Assembly (NCBI GenBank): GCA_963977135.1
Contig: CAXBNN010000002.1
Span: 248,001 to 312,000, forward strand
DNA length: 64,000 bases
Source of the DNA: UBA2040 sp963977135
GTDB lineage: Bacteria; Bacteroidota; Bacteroidia; Flavobacteriales_D; Crocinitomicaceae
Direction: 5' to 3'
How positions within the stretch are numbered: the stretch's first letter is position 1; every line of letters begins with the position of its first letter. The notes below the pieces were generated by a model, which saw only the letters and a program-made list of their open reading frames with translations, ran no database searches and had not been told where the DNA came from. Shown piece by piece: positions 51,990 to 60,354 of the stretch. The translations under genes and the position numbers were made by a program.

Positions 51990-52493
51990 ATGGAAGAAAT
52001 TGTAAACAAAGTAAAGGAAAGCGGATTAATCTCAATGGATTTGGCAAACTACAAGCCGAATTTGGTTATTCAGGAAATTGACTTAACTGAACAACTTTGG
52101 CAAGGTTTAATCCTAAAAGAAAAAGATTTTCGAGCTTGGATTAAAGAAACAGATTGGACTCAATTTCAAGGGAAAGCAGTTTTCGTTCACTGTTCGGCTG
52201 ATGCAATTGTGCCAACTTGGGCGTATATGTTGGTTGCCTCTCAATTGACTGGCGTTACCTCGACGTATATCATTGGGTCTAAAGGTGAACTCACAAAAAA
52301 GATCATTGAAAAGAATATCGATGCTATAGATTTGAATGAATTCAATGAAAGTCGCGTGATAATTAAAGGCTGTTCGGATATTCCATTTCCAGATTTTGCT
52401 ATGGCTTGTTTGGTTGAAAAATTACAACCTGTGGTAAAATCGATTATGTACGGAGAGCCTTGCTCTACTGTTCCTGTTTTTAAGCGGAAATAA
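51990..52493 (+). CDS. DUF2480 family protein
   Basis: 167 aa. Typical DUF2480 segments: NKVKESGLISMDLANY, DLTEQLWQGLILKEKDFRAW, KAVFVHCSADAIVPTWAYML, GCSDIPFPDFAMACLVEKL and the C-terminal IMYGEPCSTVPVFKRK. This family is nearly confined to Bacteroidota and has no assigned function; cytosolic. It overlaps the convergent deacetylase by 14 bp. Confidence 0.9.
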   Translation: MEEIVNKVKESGLISMDLANYKPNLVIQEIDLTEQLWQGLILKEKDFRAWIKETDWTQFQGKAVFVHCSADAIVPTWAYMLVASQLTGVTSTYIIGSKGELTKKIIEKNIDAIDLNEFNESRVIIKGCSDIPFPDFAMACLVEKLQPVVKSIMYGEPCSTVPVFKRK

Positions 52494-53094
52494 CTTCGAA
52501 TTTGAGCCCTTTGGCTTGAATAACTTCAATGATTTTTGGCAATAAAGTCTTTACTCGTTCTTCGAAATTATCGTTGTCGTGAAGTAATATTATTTGTCCA
52601 CCTTTTATCTGTTTCTCCGCCTTCTGTAAGATTTTTTGAATTGGGATTTTTTCATCAAAATCGTTACTCAGCCACGACCACATGATAATTTTGTACTGCG
52701 GTTTAAGTTTTGCCGATTGCAACATAGAAACTCTTCCATAAGGTGGTCTAAAAAGATTATTTTCTACAAGTTTTGCCGTTTCATCAATTGATTCTTTGTA
52801 ATCCTTCCATTTCGTTTTTGTTCCCTTTTCATGACGCATGCTGTGATTGGCAATTTGATGTCCTTCAGCTTTTATCCGATCAAAAAGTTCTGGATATTTC
52901 ACAATATTTTGACCGACGCAAAAGAATGTCGCTTTTATCTGTTTTTTGGATAAAAAATCAAGAACCCAAGGCGTTAAAATGGGGTTTGGACCATCATCGA
53001 AAGTTAAATAAACGGTATTTGGTTCCAAAGAAAAACCCCACGTTCTTCTTGGAAAAATCCATGTAAGATACCGTGGGGTTTTGAAAAGATTCAT
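52480..53094 (-). CDS. Polysaccharide deacetylase (NodB homology)
   Basis: 204 aa. The NodB motifs are present: motif 1 TVYLTFDDGPNP (catalytic Asp plus metal Asp), motif 2 GHQIANHSMRHEKG (HSxxH form), motif 3 LFRPPYGRVSM and motif 4/5 around IILLHDN. It lacks a clear signal peptide. Probably removes acetyl groups from peptidoglycan or a surface glycan. It follows the DUF2723 gene by 5 bp on the same strand, so the two share an operon and perhaps a glycan pathway. Confidence 0.9.
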   Translation of the reverse strand: MNLFKTPRYLTWIFPRRTWGFSLEPNTVYLTFDDGPNPILTPWVLDFLSKKQIKATFFCVGQNIVKYPELFDRIKAEGHQIANHSMRHEKGTKTKWKDYKESIDETAKLVENNLFRPPYGRVSMLQSAKLKPQYKIIMWSWLSNDFDEKIPIQKILQKAEKQIKGGQIILLHDNDNFEERVKTLLPKIIEVIQAKGLKFEVISA

Positions 53095-53099
53095 GTTTT

Positions 53100-56000
53100 T
53101 TATTGACCGTCCATAATTTGGTCTAGGTTCAAGTTTCCTGGGTTAGCAGAAGGATCTTTCATTAAACCATAATGAATGGCCATTGCTTCCATTTGATCCT
53201 GAACACTGAACAACATTTTAGAATACATACCTGGACTTGCAGAACGACGAACTGATTCTCCATCATTTTCAGCCATTTGTTTCAATTTGGCATATTGAGC
53301 AGGTAATGCAGAGTTGTACCATTTGTCCATTACAGACTTCGTACGTTTCGCTAACGCTCCAGTTGGATCAAATTCAATAGCCGCAACTGAAATTTTGAAG
53401 TAACTATCCATCGCAGCAAATAAATCATCTGTATTTTGATTATTGAAAGTAATCGCTGGATTTCCTTTTACGAAATAATTCACGATAGACTCTAACTGAC
53501 CGGCTAGTTCTAATCCTAATTTATCTGCTTTTTCTTTCGCTCCGGCTCTGAATAAAATGTCAACATAGTTGTGCAAGCTACCGTCGCTATATCCTTGGAA
53601 CTGTTGCTCACCTACTTTGTAAACATCACGAGAAGCTTTTGGCTCGCCATGATCGTAAACCAATGTCGGCGGCATAATTTCAAGCGATTTGCTCACCAAA
53701 GCAATTGCTTTCTTTTTATTCTCAGGAATTATTTTATCCGCATTTTTCAGAATGTATTCCATTCTTTTTGCATTGTCCAATTGATTAGCTGCAATTAAAT
53801 TATCAATATAGGCTTGACCCATTGTTTTAACTTGTTGCGCCTCATCAATTTTTCGCAAATTAGCATCTGCTAAAACTTCGAAATGTTGTCTGTATTTCTC
53901 TGTTTCACGACGTGTATAATAATCTGTTAAAACGCCTGGTTTGTTCATTTTACCCCAGTGGAATTTGTTCATCAAGTTATCATACATCTCGTCCATTTTG
54001 TATGGCACGCTGCGGTCAGCGATAGGGCTAATCTCATAGTTCATACCGTTTTGCTTCAAGAATTGGCCTCTGTACAACGCCATTGGCACAGCAGATCCAC
54101 CTGGCGATGAGAAGTAAATTCCTCGTTTCCATTGGTTGTTCGCCATAATGTCTAGCATCATAACTTCTTCGCGCGTCAATCCGTTTTCAGTGAAAGTAAA
54201 TTTAATTTCACTTGAGCATTCATCCACTTGGTCTTTCTTGATAACGCCTGATATAACTGCATTTTCAGGATTTACTTTTAAGATGAACCCATTACTTGGG
54301 AAGATTCTGATATCACCACGACCATCAATAGGAATTTGATTTGCATCGTTGCGCACAAATGCCATTGCCTCCTCTAAATTGGTGTAGTTCCAAGATTTTT
54401 CAAAATCCATCATAGCAGTTTGAAGTGCTTTCGCTTGTTCTTCGCTTCCTGCTTTAATCGTTCCCCTTTGAAGGCTTGAAAGAATTTCATATGACGCTGT
54501 ATACTTCGAACGGATATTCTCATTCAAATCAGCACTTAAGTCAGTTGTAAGCGATTTTTTCAAAAGCTCTAATCGAGTGATTGTTTTTCCATCTGTTGCT
54601 GTAAATGCTGGCAAAATACCTTGCATTTTCGCATTCAGAGAAGCTACAGCGGAAACCGCTTCATTTCTATTCGCCTTCAAACGCATTTCAATAATGTTCT
54701 TAATAACATCCGAGTTTGGACTTCTGAAATACAAATTCAACAAATCCATGAACAATACCTGATCCGTATTACCCGCTCCCATCAAGATCTGATCTTCACG
54801 GAATTTAATTGGCAATGGCTCTGACTCGTATGCTTTCAATTTCATTTGGTCTGTATACCAGTCTGTTTGCATCAATGAAAGATTACAAACTCTTACATCC
54901 GTTCGTATACCTTCAACCTCTTGCAAATACCACAACGGGAATGTATCGTTATCACCTTGAGTGAAAAGAATTCCGTTCGGTCCACAGGATGTTAGGTAAT
55001 TGTTTGCTAAATCATGTGCCGACGTTTTTTCATCTCTATCGTGGTCATCCCAACCTTGAACGCCCATTACAATTGGGACTGAAAGTGCTAATAAAACGGC
55101 AACGATTGCGCCTTGGCTTTCGGCTTTGAATGCTTTTTTCAAACCTACCATTAAACCAATTGCACCTCCTCCAATTGCCAACATTGTCAACCAGCTAAGT
55201 GTATTTGGCCATGAAACGATGCTTCCTCTATCTAAGATTAAAGCCCCCAATAGACCAACTCCAGCAATCATTCCAATTTTCTTCCACTCTTCTTTTCCGA
55301 AATTCAAGAAAGCGTCATAAAGTGCCAGTACGCCAAGTCCTATCCAAATCGCAAAGAAATAGAAGGAACCAGCATAAGCATAATCACGCTCTCTTGGTTC
55401 ATACGGTTTTTGATTCAAATAAATTAAAATCGCGAAACCTGTGAATAGGAAAACCAAGGATACCACAAATGCATCTTTTGGTGCTCTGTAGAAATGGAAA
55501 ACCAATCCTATTATTCCTAGAATCAATGGCAAGAAGAAGAATTTGTTATTCGAAGGGTTTTGTGTTGTATAGTAAGGAGCTTCTGATTGGTCTCCCAAAC
55601 GAGCATCATCCACATAAGGGAAACCTGAAATCCAGTTTCCTCTCATTTGATCACCGTGACCTTGAATATCATTTTGACGACCTGCAAAATTCCACATGAA
55701 ATAACGCACGTACATCCAATTAACTTGGTAACGGAAGAAGTACTGCATATTTTCTCCAAAAGATGGAAGTCGTTGACCATCTGAACCAATCTCAGTTCCC
55801 GCATCTTCGGACGGATCATAACCAGACCAACGTTTGTAGCCATTTACTTTTCCATCATCCGTTGCACTCCAATACATTCTTGGAAAGAAAACCGATTGTT
55901 CGTAGGTCGCAACTTGATATTTACGACTATCTGCATTCGATTCAAAGTATTTCTCATCAACAGATGCGCCGCCTCCTAATTCTTTTGCAAAAGCATTCGC

Positions 56001-57185
56001 AGCGACTTCACTTTTGAAACCTTTTACATCAATATCGTTTTTAGTTACAACAAATCTTCTTAAATAAAATGGCGAACGATCTTTCCATTCTGCTTGTGGA
56101 TTCGTTTTTGAATTCCATTGTTGACCAAATAAAATTGGATTAGAGCCATATTGCTCACGTTTCAAATAAGCATGTAGTGTTACCAAATTCTCTGGGTCAT
56201 TTTCATCCAAAGGTGTATTTGCATTGGAACGAATTACGATTACCGCAAACGAACCATAACCAATCAATAACAATATCATACCCATTGTGATGTTGTACAT
56301 CAAGGTATTTCCATTTTTGCGCGCTCGTCTGATAAAATAAACCGCAGCGGCAACAATTACAGCAAAGAAGAAAAAAGTTCCAGCGTAGAAAGGTAAACCC
56401 AATGAATTCTTGAACATTACTTCTATTGATGAAGCCAATGCTACTGTTCCAGGAATTACGCCCTCTTGAATAAAGCCAAGTACTAAAATGGAGATTAATC
56501 CTGTTAGAATAAACCACTTTAAAGTGATCGTCTCGTGGTATCTGAAGTATATTACATAACCAATAGCTGGTACAACAAGGATTCCCAAAAGGTGGACTCC
56601 AATTGCTAAGCCTAATAAAAACAATATCAACAACAACCAACGGTCTGGATAGATGTTCTCTGCCAATTTGTTAGCATTGCGAAGTCCCATTTCCTCATCC
56701 CATTTTAAGATAGCCCAGAAAATAATCGCTGTAAACAAAGATGCCATGGCATAAACCTCACCCTCAACCGCTGAAAACCAGAAGGATTCAGAGAAAGTGT
56801 AGGCAAGTGCGCCAACAAAAGAACTTCCTAATATGGCAATTTGATCTCCAACAGATAATTCGGGTTTGCGTACTGAAATGATTTTTTTACCCAACATGGT
56901 AATGGACCAGAACATGAATAGGATGGAGAATGAACTACTCAATCCACTCAAGCGATTCATCCAAACCGCTACATTTTCAGGTGCTGCAAAGAATGAAAAC
57001 AAACGACCAATAACCATGAAAAGCGGTGCGCCTGGAGGGTGACCAACTTCTAATTTGTAGGCTGCTGTTATGTACTCGCCACAATCCCAAAGACTTACAG
57101 TTGATTCTGCGGTCATGAAATAAACAGTAGTCGCAATTAAAAAAACGAACCATCCAAGGTACGTGTTCCATTTGTTAAATGTCAT
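53100..57185 (-). CDS. DUF2723 protein O-mannosyltransferase-like membrane protein
   Basis: 1361 aa. The N-terminal DUF2723 signature is DCGEYITAAYKLEVGHPPG, with the conserved acidic residue typical of GT-C enzymes. It is followed by about a dozen TM helices to roughly residue 700, a segment with QGDNDTFPLWYLQEVEGIRT (a hallmark of this family) and a long soluble C-terminal half. Bacteroidota-specific family thought to transfer sugars to lipids or proteins at the periplasmic face (related to protein O-mannosyltransferases). A near-consensus TAAATTCG box lies upstream near 57262. Confidence 0.92.
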   Translation of the reverse strand: MTFNKWNTYLGWFVFLIATTVYFMTAESTVSLWDCGEYITAAYKLEVGHPPGAPLFMVIGRLFSFFAAPENVAVWMNRLSGLSSSFSILFMFWSITMLGKKIISVRKPELSVGDQIAILGSSFVGALAYTFSESFWFSAVEGEVYAMASLFTAIIFWAILKWDEEMGLRNANKLAENIYPDRWLLLILFLLGLAIGVHLLGILVVPAIGYVIYFRYHETITLKWFILTGLISILVLGFIQEGVIPGTVALASSIEVMFKNSLGLPFYAGTFFFFAVIVAAAVYFIRRARKNGNTLMYNITMGMILLLIGYGSFAVIVIRSNANTPLDENDPENLVTLHAYLKREQYGSNPILFGQQWNSKTNPQAEWKDRSPFYLRRFVVTKNDIDVKGFKSEVAANAFAKELGGGASVDEKYFESNADSRKYQVATYEQSVFFPRMYWSATDDGKVNGYKRWSGYDPSEDAGTEIGSDGQRLPSFGENMQYFFRYQVNWMYVRYFMWNFAGRQNDIQGHGDQMRGNWISGFPYVDDARLGDQSEAPYYTTQNPSNNKFFFLPLILGIIGLVFHFYRAPKDAFVVSLVFLFTGFAILIYLNQKPYEPRERDYAYAGSFYFFAIWIGLGVLALYDAFLNFGKEEWKKIGMIAGVGLLGALILDRGSIVSWPNTLSWLTMLAIGGGAIGLMVGLKKAFKAESQGAIVAVLLALSVPIVMGVQGWDDHDRDEKTSAHDLANNYLTSCGPNGILFTQGDNDTFPLWYLQEVEGIRTDVRVCNLSLMQTDWYTDQMKLKAYESEPLPIKFREDQILMGAGNTDQVLFMDLLNLYFRSPNSDVIKNIIEMRLKANRNEAVSAVASLNAKMQGILPAFTATDGKTITRLELLKKSLTTDLSADLNENIRSKYTASYEILSSLQRGTIKAGSEEQAKALQTAMMDFEKSWNYTNLEEAMAFVRNDANQIPIDGRGDIRIFPSNGFILKVNPENAVISGVIKKDQVDECSSEIKFTFTENGLTREEVMMLDIMANNQWKRGIYFSSPGGSAVPMALYRGQFLKQNGMNYEISPIADRSVPYKMDEMYDNLMNKFHWGKMNKPGVLTDYYTRRETEKYRQHFEVLADANLRKIDEAQQVKTMGQAYIDNLIAANQLDNAKRMEYILKNADKIIPENKKKAIALVSKSLEIMPPTLVYDHGEPKASRDVYKVGEQQFQGYSDGSLHNYVDILFRAGAKEKADKLGLELAGQLESIVNYFVKGNPAITFNNQNTDDLFAAMDSYFKISVAAIEFDPTGALAKRTKSVMDKWYNSALPAQYAKLKQMAENDGESVRRSASPGMYSKMLFSVQDQMEAMAIHYGLMKDPSANPGNLNLDQIMDGQ

Positions 57186-57362
57186 AGAGTTCTTTTTTGC
57201 TGCACTACTGACTCCGTTTTTACTACAGAATCAGCCCTGCATCAGTTTATGCTTTGCGAATTTAGGAATATATCCGATGGAAGAAAACTTTTGCTAATCA
57301 AAAAATGCCAAAAATTTCAAAATCAAGGTTTTAATTTTTTCTTGAAAAAAAAATCGCACTTC

Positions 57363-57394
57363 CTTGGTCAGAACGTTTTTTGTTTCTAAATTTG
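57363..57394 (+). promoter_or_regulatory. Promoter of tRNA-Gln
   Basis: CTTG at 57363-57366, 20-bp spacer, perfect TAAATTTG at 57387-57394, 11 bp before the mature tRNA 5' end. Confidence 0.75.
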
Positions 57395-57405
57395 CACTCG
57401 ATTAT

Positions 57406-57478
57406 TGGCCCATGGTGTAACTGGCAACACGTTGGTTTTTGGTACCGAAGAGTCTAGGTTCGAGCCCTAGTGGGCCAA
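57406..57478 (+). tRNA. tRNA-Gln (anticodon UUG)
   Basis: 73 nt cloverleaf. The acceptor TGGCCCA pairs with TGGGCCA. The D-stem is GTGT/ACAC, the anticodon stem TTGGT/ACCGA around TTTTGGT (anticodon TTG), and the T arm CTAGG-TTCGAGC-CCTAG. The discriminator is A; CCA is not encoded. Own promoter and terminator. Its 3' side abuts a rearranged segment. Confidence 0.97.
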
Positions 57479-57490
57479 CGGAAATGAGAG

Positions 57491-57522
57491 AAAAAAGGTG
57501 AGCAGAAATGTTCACCTTTTTT
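57491..57522 (+). terminator. Terminator of tRNA-Gln
   Basis: AAAAAAGGTGA pairs with TTCACCTTTTTT around an 8-9-nt loop. Besides promoter, tRNA and this hairpin, the gap 57186-57663 holds only the TGGGGACGG repeats. Confidence 0.9.
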
Positions 57523-57570
57523 CGTGGGCATAGGTTTTTCTTAGAATTGTCAAAAAAGAGATATTGTGGG

Positions 57571-57591
57571 TGGGGACGGTTTTGGGGACGG
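57571..57591 (+). repeat. Paired TGGGGACGG direct repeats
   Basis: Two identical 9-mers at 57571-57579 and 57583-57591, separated by TTT. The GC-rich block is out of character with its surroundings and lies about 95 bp beyond the tRNA; possible leftover of an integration site (inference). Confidence 0.5.
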
Positions 57592-57661
57592 AAATATTAA
57601 GTGCGAATACTTTAATTTCAAATAATTTTGTCAAGAGAAACCAAAAAAGCACCAATTACAT

Positions 57662-57896
57662 TTCTACCCTCTTTTCAATTCAATAACCTTGATCTCAGGC
57701 TTAATCCCAACTCTACCTGGATAGGCTAAAAATCCAAATCCACGATTGACATTTAGGTATTGCCCTTTTTCTTCGTAAACGCCTGCCCAACGCGGGTAGC
57801 GCCATTGGACTGGACTGAATTTCAACCAACCTAGGATTTCGATGCCGAATTGCATTCCGTGGGTGTGACCAGCTAAGGTTAAATGGAAGTGTTTCT
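57662..57896 (-). repeat. 235-bp duplication of the metallophosphoesterase 3' end, copy 1
   Basis: Aligned without gaps to 60120-60354: 13 differences in 235 bp (about 94%). Eleven of the 13 are synonymous; only Leu/Pro and Lys/Thr change. Homology begins two bases past the stop codon and ends abruptly within the AGAAACACTTCC stretch. Confidence 0.95.
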
Positions 57897-58242
57897 TTGC
57901 CATGCTAAATAAATGTCCTTTTGGTAAAAGCACATGCGCATGAATCAGATCTACCTTATCCAAGAGATTAAACCCTCTTTTAAATGCCTTCCGCTGATTG
58001 AAATAACGATTGATGACATTCTTTCCTCGCGAATAGCGAATGCGAATCTCACGATATCCTTTGATTTGTTGGTCTTGAATGTGAACGGGTGCACTGTTAT
58101 CTAATGCTTCGAGCACAATCACGGTGACTGTATTTGTTGTGGCGATGAGTTCAATTTGTTGTTCAACAAAATTCCCTAAAAATGGTTGTGCTTGGGTTGG
58201 GTACCAAGAACTCAATACAAGTATGTTTTTCCCGTGGTTCAT
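57664..58242 (-). CDS. Chimeric ORF: glycosyltransferase N-terminus fused to phosphoesterase C-terminus
   Basis: 192 aa from ATG 58242. Residues 1-117 are the start of a GT4-type glycosyltransferase (GKNILVLSSWYPTQAQPFLG, NFVEQQIELIA, KVDLIHAHVLLPKGHLFSMA). From HFHLTLAGHTHGMQFGIEI to the end it is the C-terminal 75 residues of a calcineurin-like metallophosphoesterase, nearly identical to the gene at 60122. Neither part has a complete active site: the GT lacks its sugar-nucleotide domain, the phosphoesterase keeps only the GHTH motif. Almost surely a recombination product without the parental activities. Confidence 0.9.
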   Translation of the reverse strand: MNHGKNILVLSSWYPTQAQPFLGNFVEQQIELIATTNTVTVIVLEALDNSAPVHIQDQQIKGYREIRIRYSRGKNVINRYFNQRKAFKRGFNLLDKVDLIHAHVLLPKGHLFSMAKKHFHLTLAGHTHGMQFGIEILGWLKFSPVQWRYPRWAGVYEEKGQYLNVNRGFGFLAYPGRVGIKPEIKVIELKRG

Positions 58243-58260
58243 TGTTATCAATGAAAGTTA

Positions 58261-58284
58261 TAATTGTTGAAGAAATGAAATTTA
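58261..58284 (+). repeat. 24-bp direct repeat left of the ice-binding-like gene
   Basis: TAATTGTTGAAGAAATGAAA followed by TTTA. It matches 59592-59615 at 22 of 24 positions. Confidence 0.7.
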
Positions 58285-58387
58285 TTCTGCGTGAATAGGA
58301 GGAGGTTGGAGGATATTGTTGGATTCATTGATGCTAACTTTTTCTGAATGTAGCATCGATATAAGCTTTAGAGTTTCACTTAACTAA

Positions 58388-58423
58388 AAACACCCCCCTT
58401 AATTGAAATTGAGGAGGGTGTTT
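58388..58423 (-). terminator. Terminator of the ice-binding-like gene
   Basis: On the minus strand AAACACCCTCCTC pairs with the GGGGGGTGTTT side around an AT-rich loop and is followed by a T-run. Confidence 0.8.
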
Positions 58424-58452
58424 GATAATACTAAATAAGTACTTTACGAGGC

Positions 58453-59487
58453 CTAATTCTTAATCCATCGTTTTATTGCTGTCGCTCCATCACTTTGAAT
58501 CTTTAACATGTATACTCCTGGTGATAAGTTCGACACATCAATTGTTTTCTCCTGTTGCATATCGCGCAGGTCAATAGAATTTATTTGTCTTCCATTCATG
58601 TCATAAATAGCTAACTGCTGCAATTTTATGTTGGTAGGCTTTGCGATTGTAACATTGTTGTTAGCAGGGTTTGGATATAAGCTAATACTATTTCCAAGAG
58701 CAAGATCAGCAAGACCTAAAACATTCGTACCATCTAGTGTAATAGCAGTTTGTGCCAATGCTTTACCATCCAAAGTTGCTCCAGTTTGCATATCAATCAG
58801 TGTTTGACATAAAATGATTCCACTGAAGTTAGATGTTGTTCCAAGTGTAACATCACCAGCAACTTGCCAGAAGATATTAGATGCTTTTGCTCCTCCACTA
58901 AGAGTAATAATGGCTCCGTTAGCTACAGTTAAGTTCTGCGCAATCTCGAAAATCCACACGTCAGTAGCACTTCCTGAGATCGTAAGACCTCCAGCAGAAA
59001 CTAAAACTCCGCTACTCCATTTATAAACACCAGTTGTTAAGGTCTGCCCTGTAAGATCCCCAGTGTAAAGTTCAGTATAATCCGGTGCTCTTCCAGCTGC
59101 GTCAGTATATGCGGTTTGCATATCACTTATAGCTGATGTCAAAATTGTTGGAGTAGGAGACGCATAGTCTGCCGCATATATTTGTCCACTCACTAAAGAT
59201 GAAGTTGCAAATTCACCTGATGCATCTAATATTAAATTAAATCCAGTGATGGAAGAAGCATTATTTGGACTAACCCCAATATTTCCAACAATTGATGTGG
59301 ATCCTGTAGTTGAAACGCCAGTTTTTGCTAGCATTACGAAATTGTTAGAAGTTCCAAGGTCTACTGGTGATGGTGAGGTTTGAGACACTGCAGTCGCAGG
59401 TATCATTACGGTAATCATCAGAATTGCTCCAAGAAAGTATCTTAAATTGATTAAAGTTTTTCTTGAATTTTGTGTAAAATTTATCAT
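58453..59487 (-). CDS. DUF3494 ice-binding-like secreted protein with T9SS sorting domain
   Basis: 344 aa. A long signal peptide (about 1-36, ending ATAVSQ) is followed by the DUF3494 beta-helix (about 40-255): VDLGTSNNFVMLAKTGVSTT, VGNIGVSPNNASSITGF, LTGQTLTTGVYKWSSGVLVS, DVWIFEIAQNLTVANGAIIT and NIFWQVAGDVTLGTTSNFSG. The T9SS domain starts at ISLYPNPANNNVTI and ends GVYMLKIQSDGATAIKRWI. The family includes ice-binding and ice-recrystallisation-inhibiting proteins and spreads by horizontal transfer. Activity here is inferred. Flanked by 24-bp direct repeats. Confidence 0.88.
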   Translation of the reverse strand: MINFTQNSRKTLINLRYFLGAILMITVMIPATAVSQTSPSPVDLGTSNNFVMLAKTGVSTTGSTSIVGNIGVSPNNASSITGFNLILDASGEFATSSLVSGQIYAADYASPTPTILTSAISDMQTAYTDAAGRAPDYTELYTGDLTGQTLTTGVYKWSSGVLVSAGGLTISGSATDVWIFEIAQNLTVANGAIITLSGGAKASNIFWQVAGDVTLGTTSNFSGIILCQTLIDMQTGATLDGKALAQTAITLDGTNVLGLADLALGNSISLYPNPANNNVTIAKPTNIKLQQLAIYDMNGRQINSIDLRDMQQEKTIDVSNLSPGVYMLKIQSDGATAIKRWIKN

Positions 59488-59591
59488 GTTTTATAATTAA
59501 TACCGTTAAGGTACACCATCGAGATCGAGTCTATCTTATACTATTATATCTAGAAGTTACATAATTCACAGATTTACAGCCTTAGAAGGCG

Positions 59592-59615
59592 TAATTGTTG
59601 AGGGAATGAAATTTA
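59592..59615 (+). repeat. 24-bp direct repeat right of the ice-binding-like gene
   Basis: TAATTGTTGAGGGAATGAAA followed by TTTA; second copy of 58261-58284. Confidence 0.7.
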
Positions 59616-59658
59616 GTGTTTTGATTAAATGTTGATCAAGACTTTGCAGTTAGGGGTT

Positions 59659-59853
59659 TTATGATAGTATATTAAGAATTATTAAAACAATAGATAAAAT
59701 AACAAACACGAAAGAAAGTATCGAAACCCCTAGAAAACGTATAGGCGTGAATTCTAACTTATATTCGTATTTAAGAAACTCTCTTAAACTATATACCCCC
59801 ATTAAAAACACGAATAGTATGATGTACCATTTAGGAATGATAATATTACCCAT
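59659..59853 (-). CDS. Small two-helix membrane protein
   Basis: 64 aa. Two hydrophobic helices (WYIILFVFLMGVYSLREFL and FLGVSILSFVFVILSIVLII) are joined by a short charged loop KYEYKLEFTPIRF. No family recognised. Topology and a good ATG support coding, but there is no operon context and the surrounding DNA is rearranged. Confidence 0.5.
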   Translation of the reverse strand: MGNIIIPKWYIILFVFLMGVYSLREFLKYEYKLEFTPIRFLGVSILSFVFVILSIVLIILNILS

Positions 59854-59922
59854 AACTTAGAATTGTCAAATTAGAATAGGTCTTCACACATTTTCACCAA
59901 AACATTAACTCATTTTCCTCAA

Positions 59923-60095
59923 TTAAAAACTATCCGACACAGGTAATTTATACACCCTACCCTCCCTATATTGAATATTGTAGTCTTTCATCGCCTCTGC
60001 ACTCACAGGAAGGAAATCTTCTGAATAATTGTGGCTGTTTGTTTCTGTTGTGATGAGAAAGGTGGCTTTGTCTGAAATGATCAGCGCTAGTGCGT
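59923..60095 (-). pseudogene. Headless 3' fragment of an unidentified gene
   Basis: An open frame of about 57 codons after an in-frame TAG (60098-60096), without a good start, ending at TAA 59923. The predicted sequence is protein-like: ALIISDKATFLITTETN, HNYSEDFLPVSAEAMKDYNI, QYREGRVYKLPVSDSF. Only the 3' end of a gene seems to survive, next to the stop of the metallophosphoesterase. Family unknown. Confidence 0.5.
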
Positions 60096-60119
60096 TCTAT
60101 GAAATCAAGAAAAAAGGAA

Positions 60120-60354
60120 TTCTACCCTCTTTTCAATTCAATAACCGTGATCTCTGGTTTAATCCCTACTCTGCCTGGATAGGCTAAAAAACCAAATCCA
60201 CGATTGACATTTAGATATTGTCCTTTTTCTTCGTACACGCCTGCCCAACGTGGGTAGCGCCATTGAACTGGACTGAATTTCAACCAACCTGGGATTTCGA
60301 TGCCAAATTGCATTCCGTGGGTGTGACCAGCTAAGGTTAAATGGAAGTGTTTCT
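60120..60354 (-). repeat. 235-bp duplicated segment, copy 2 (inside the intact phosphoesterase)
   Basis: Parental-type copy of 57662-57896 within the full-length gene; see copy 1 for the comparison. Confidence 0.95.

Noticed and set aside
53571..56640. Several open frames of 60-145 codons opposite or within the 1361-aa gene
   Set aside because: All are shadows of the DUF2723 gene, which is continuous with clear family motifs.
57406..57478. Classical att site duplicating the tRNA-Gln 3' end
   Set aside because: No second copy of the tRNA 3' end is visible in the window and no integrase is present, so only a weaker scar hypothesis is kept.
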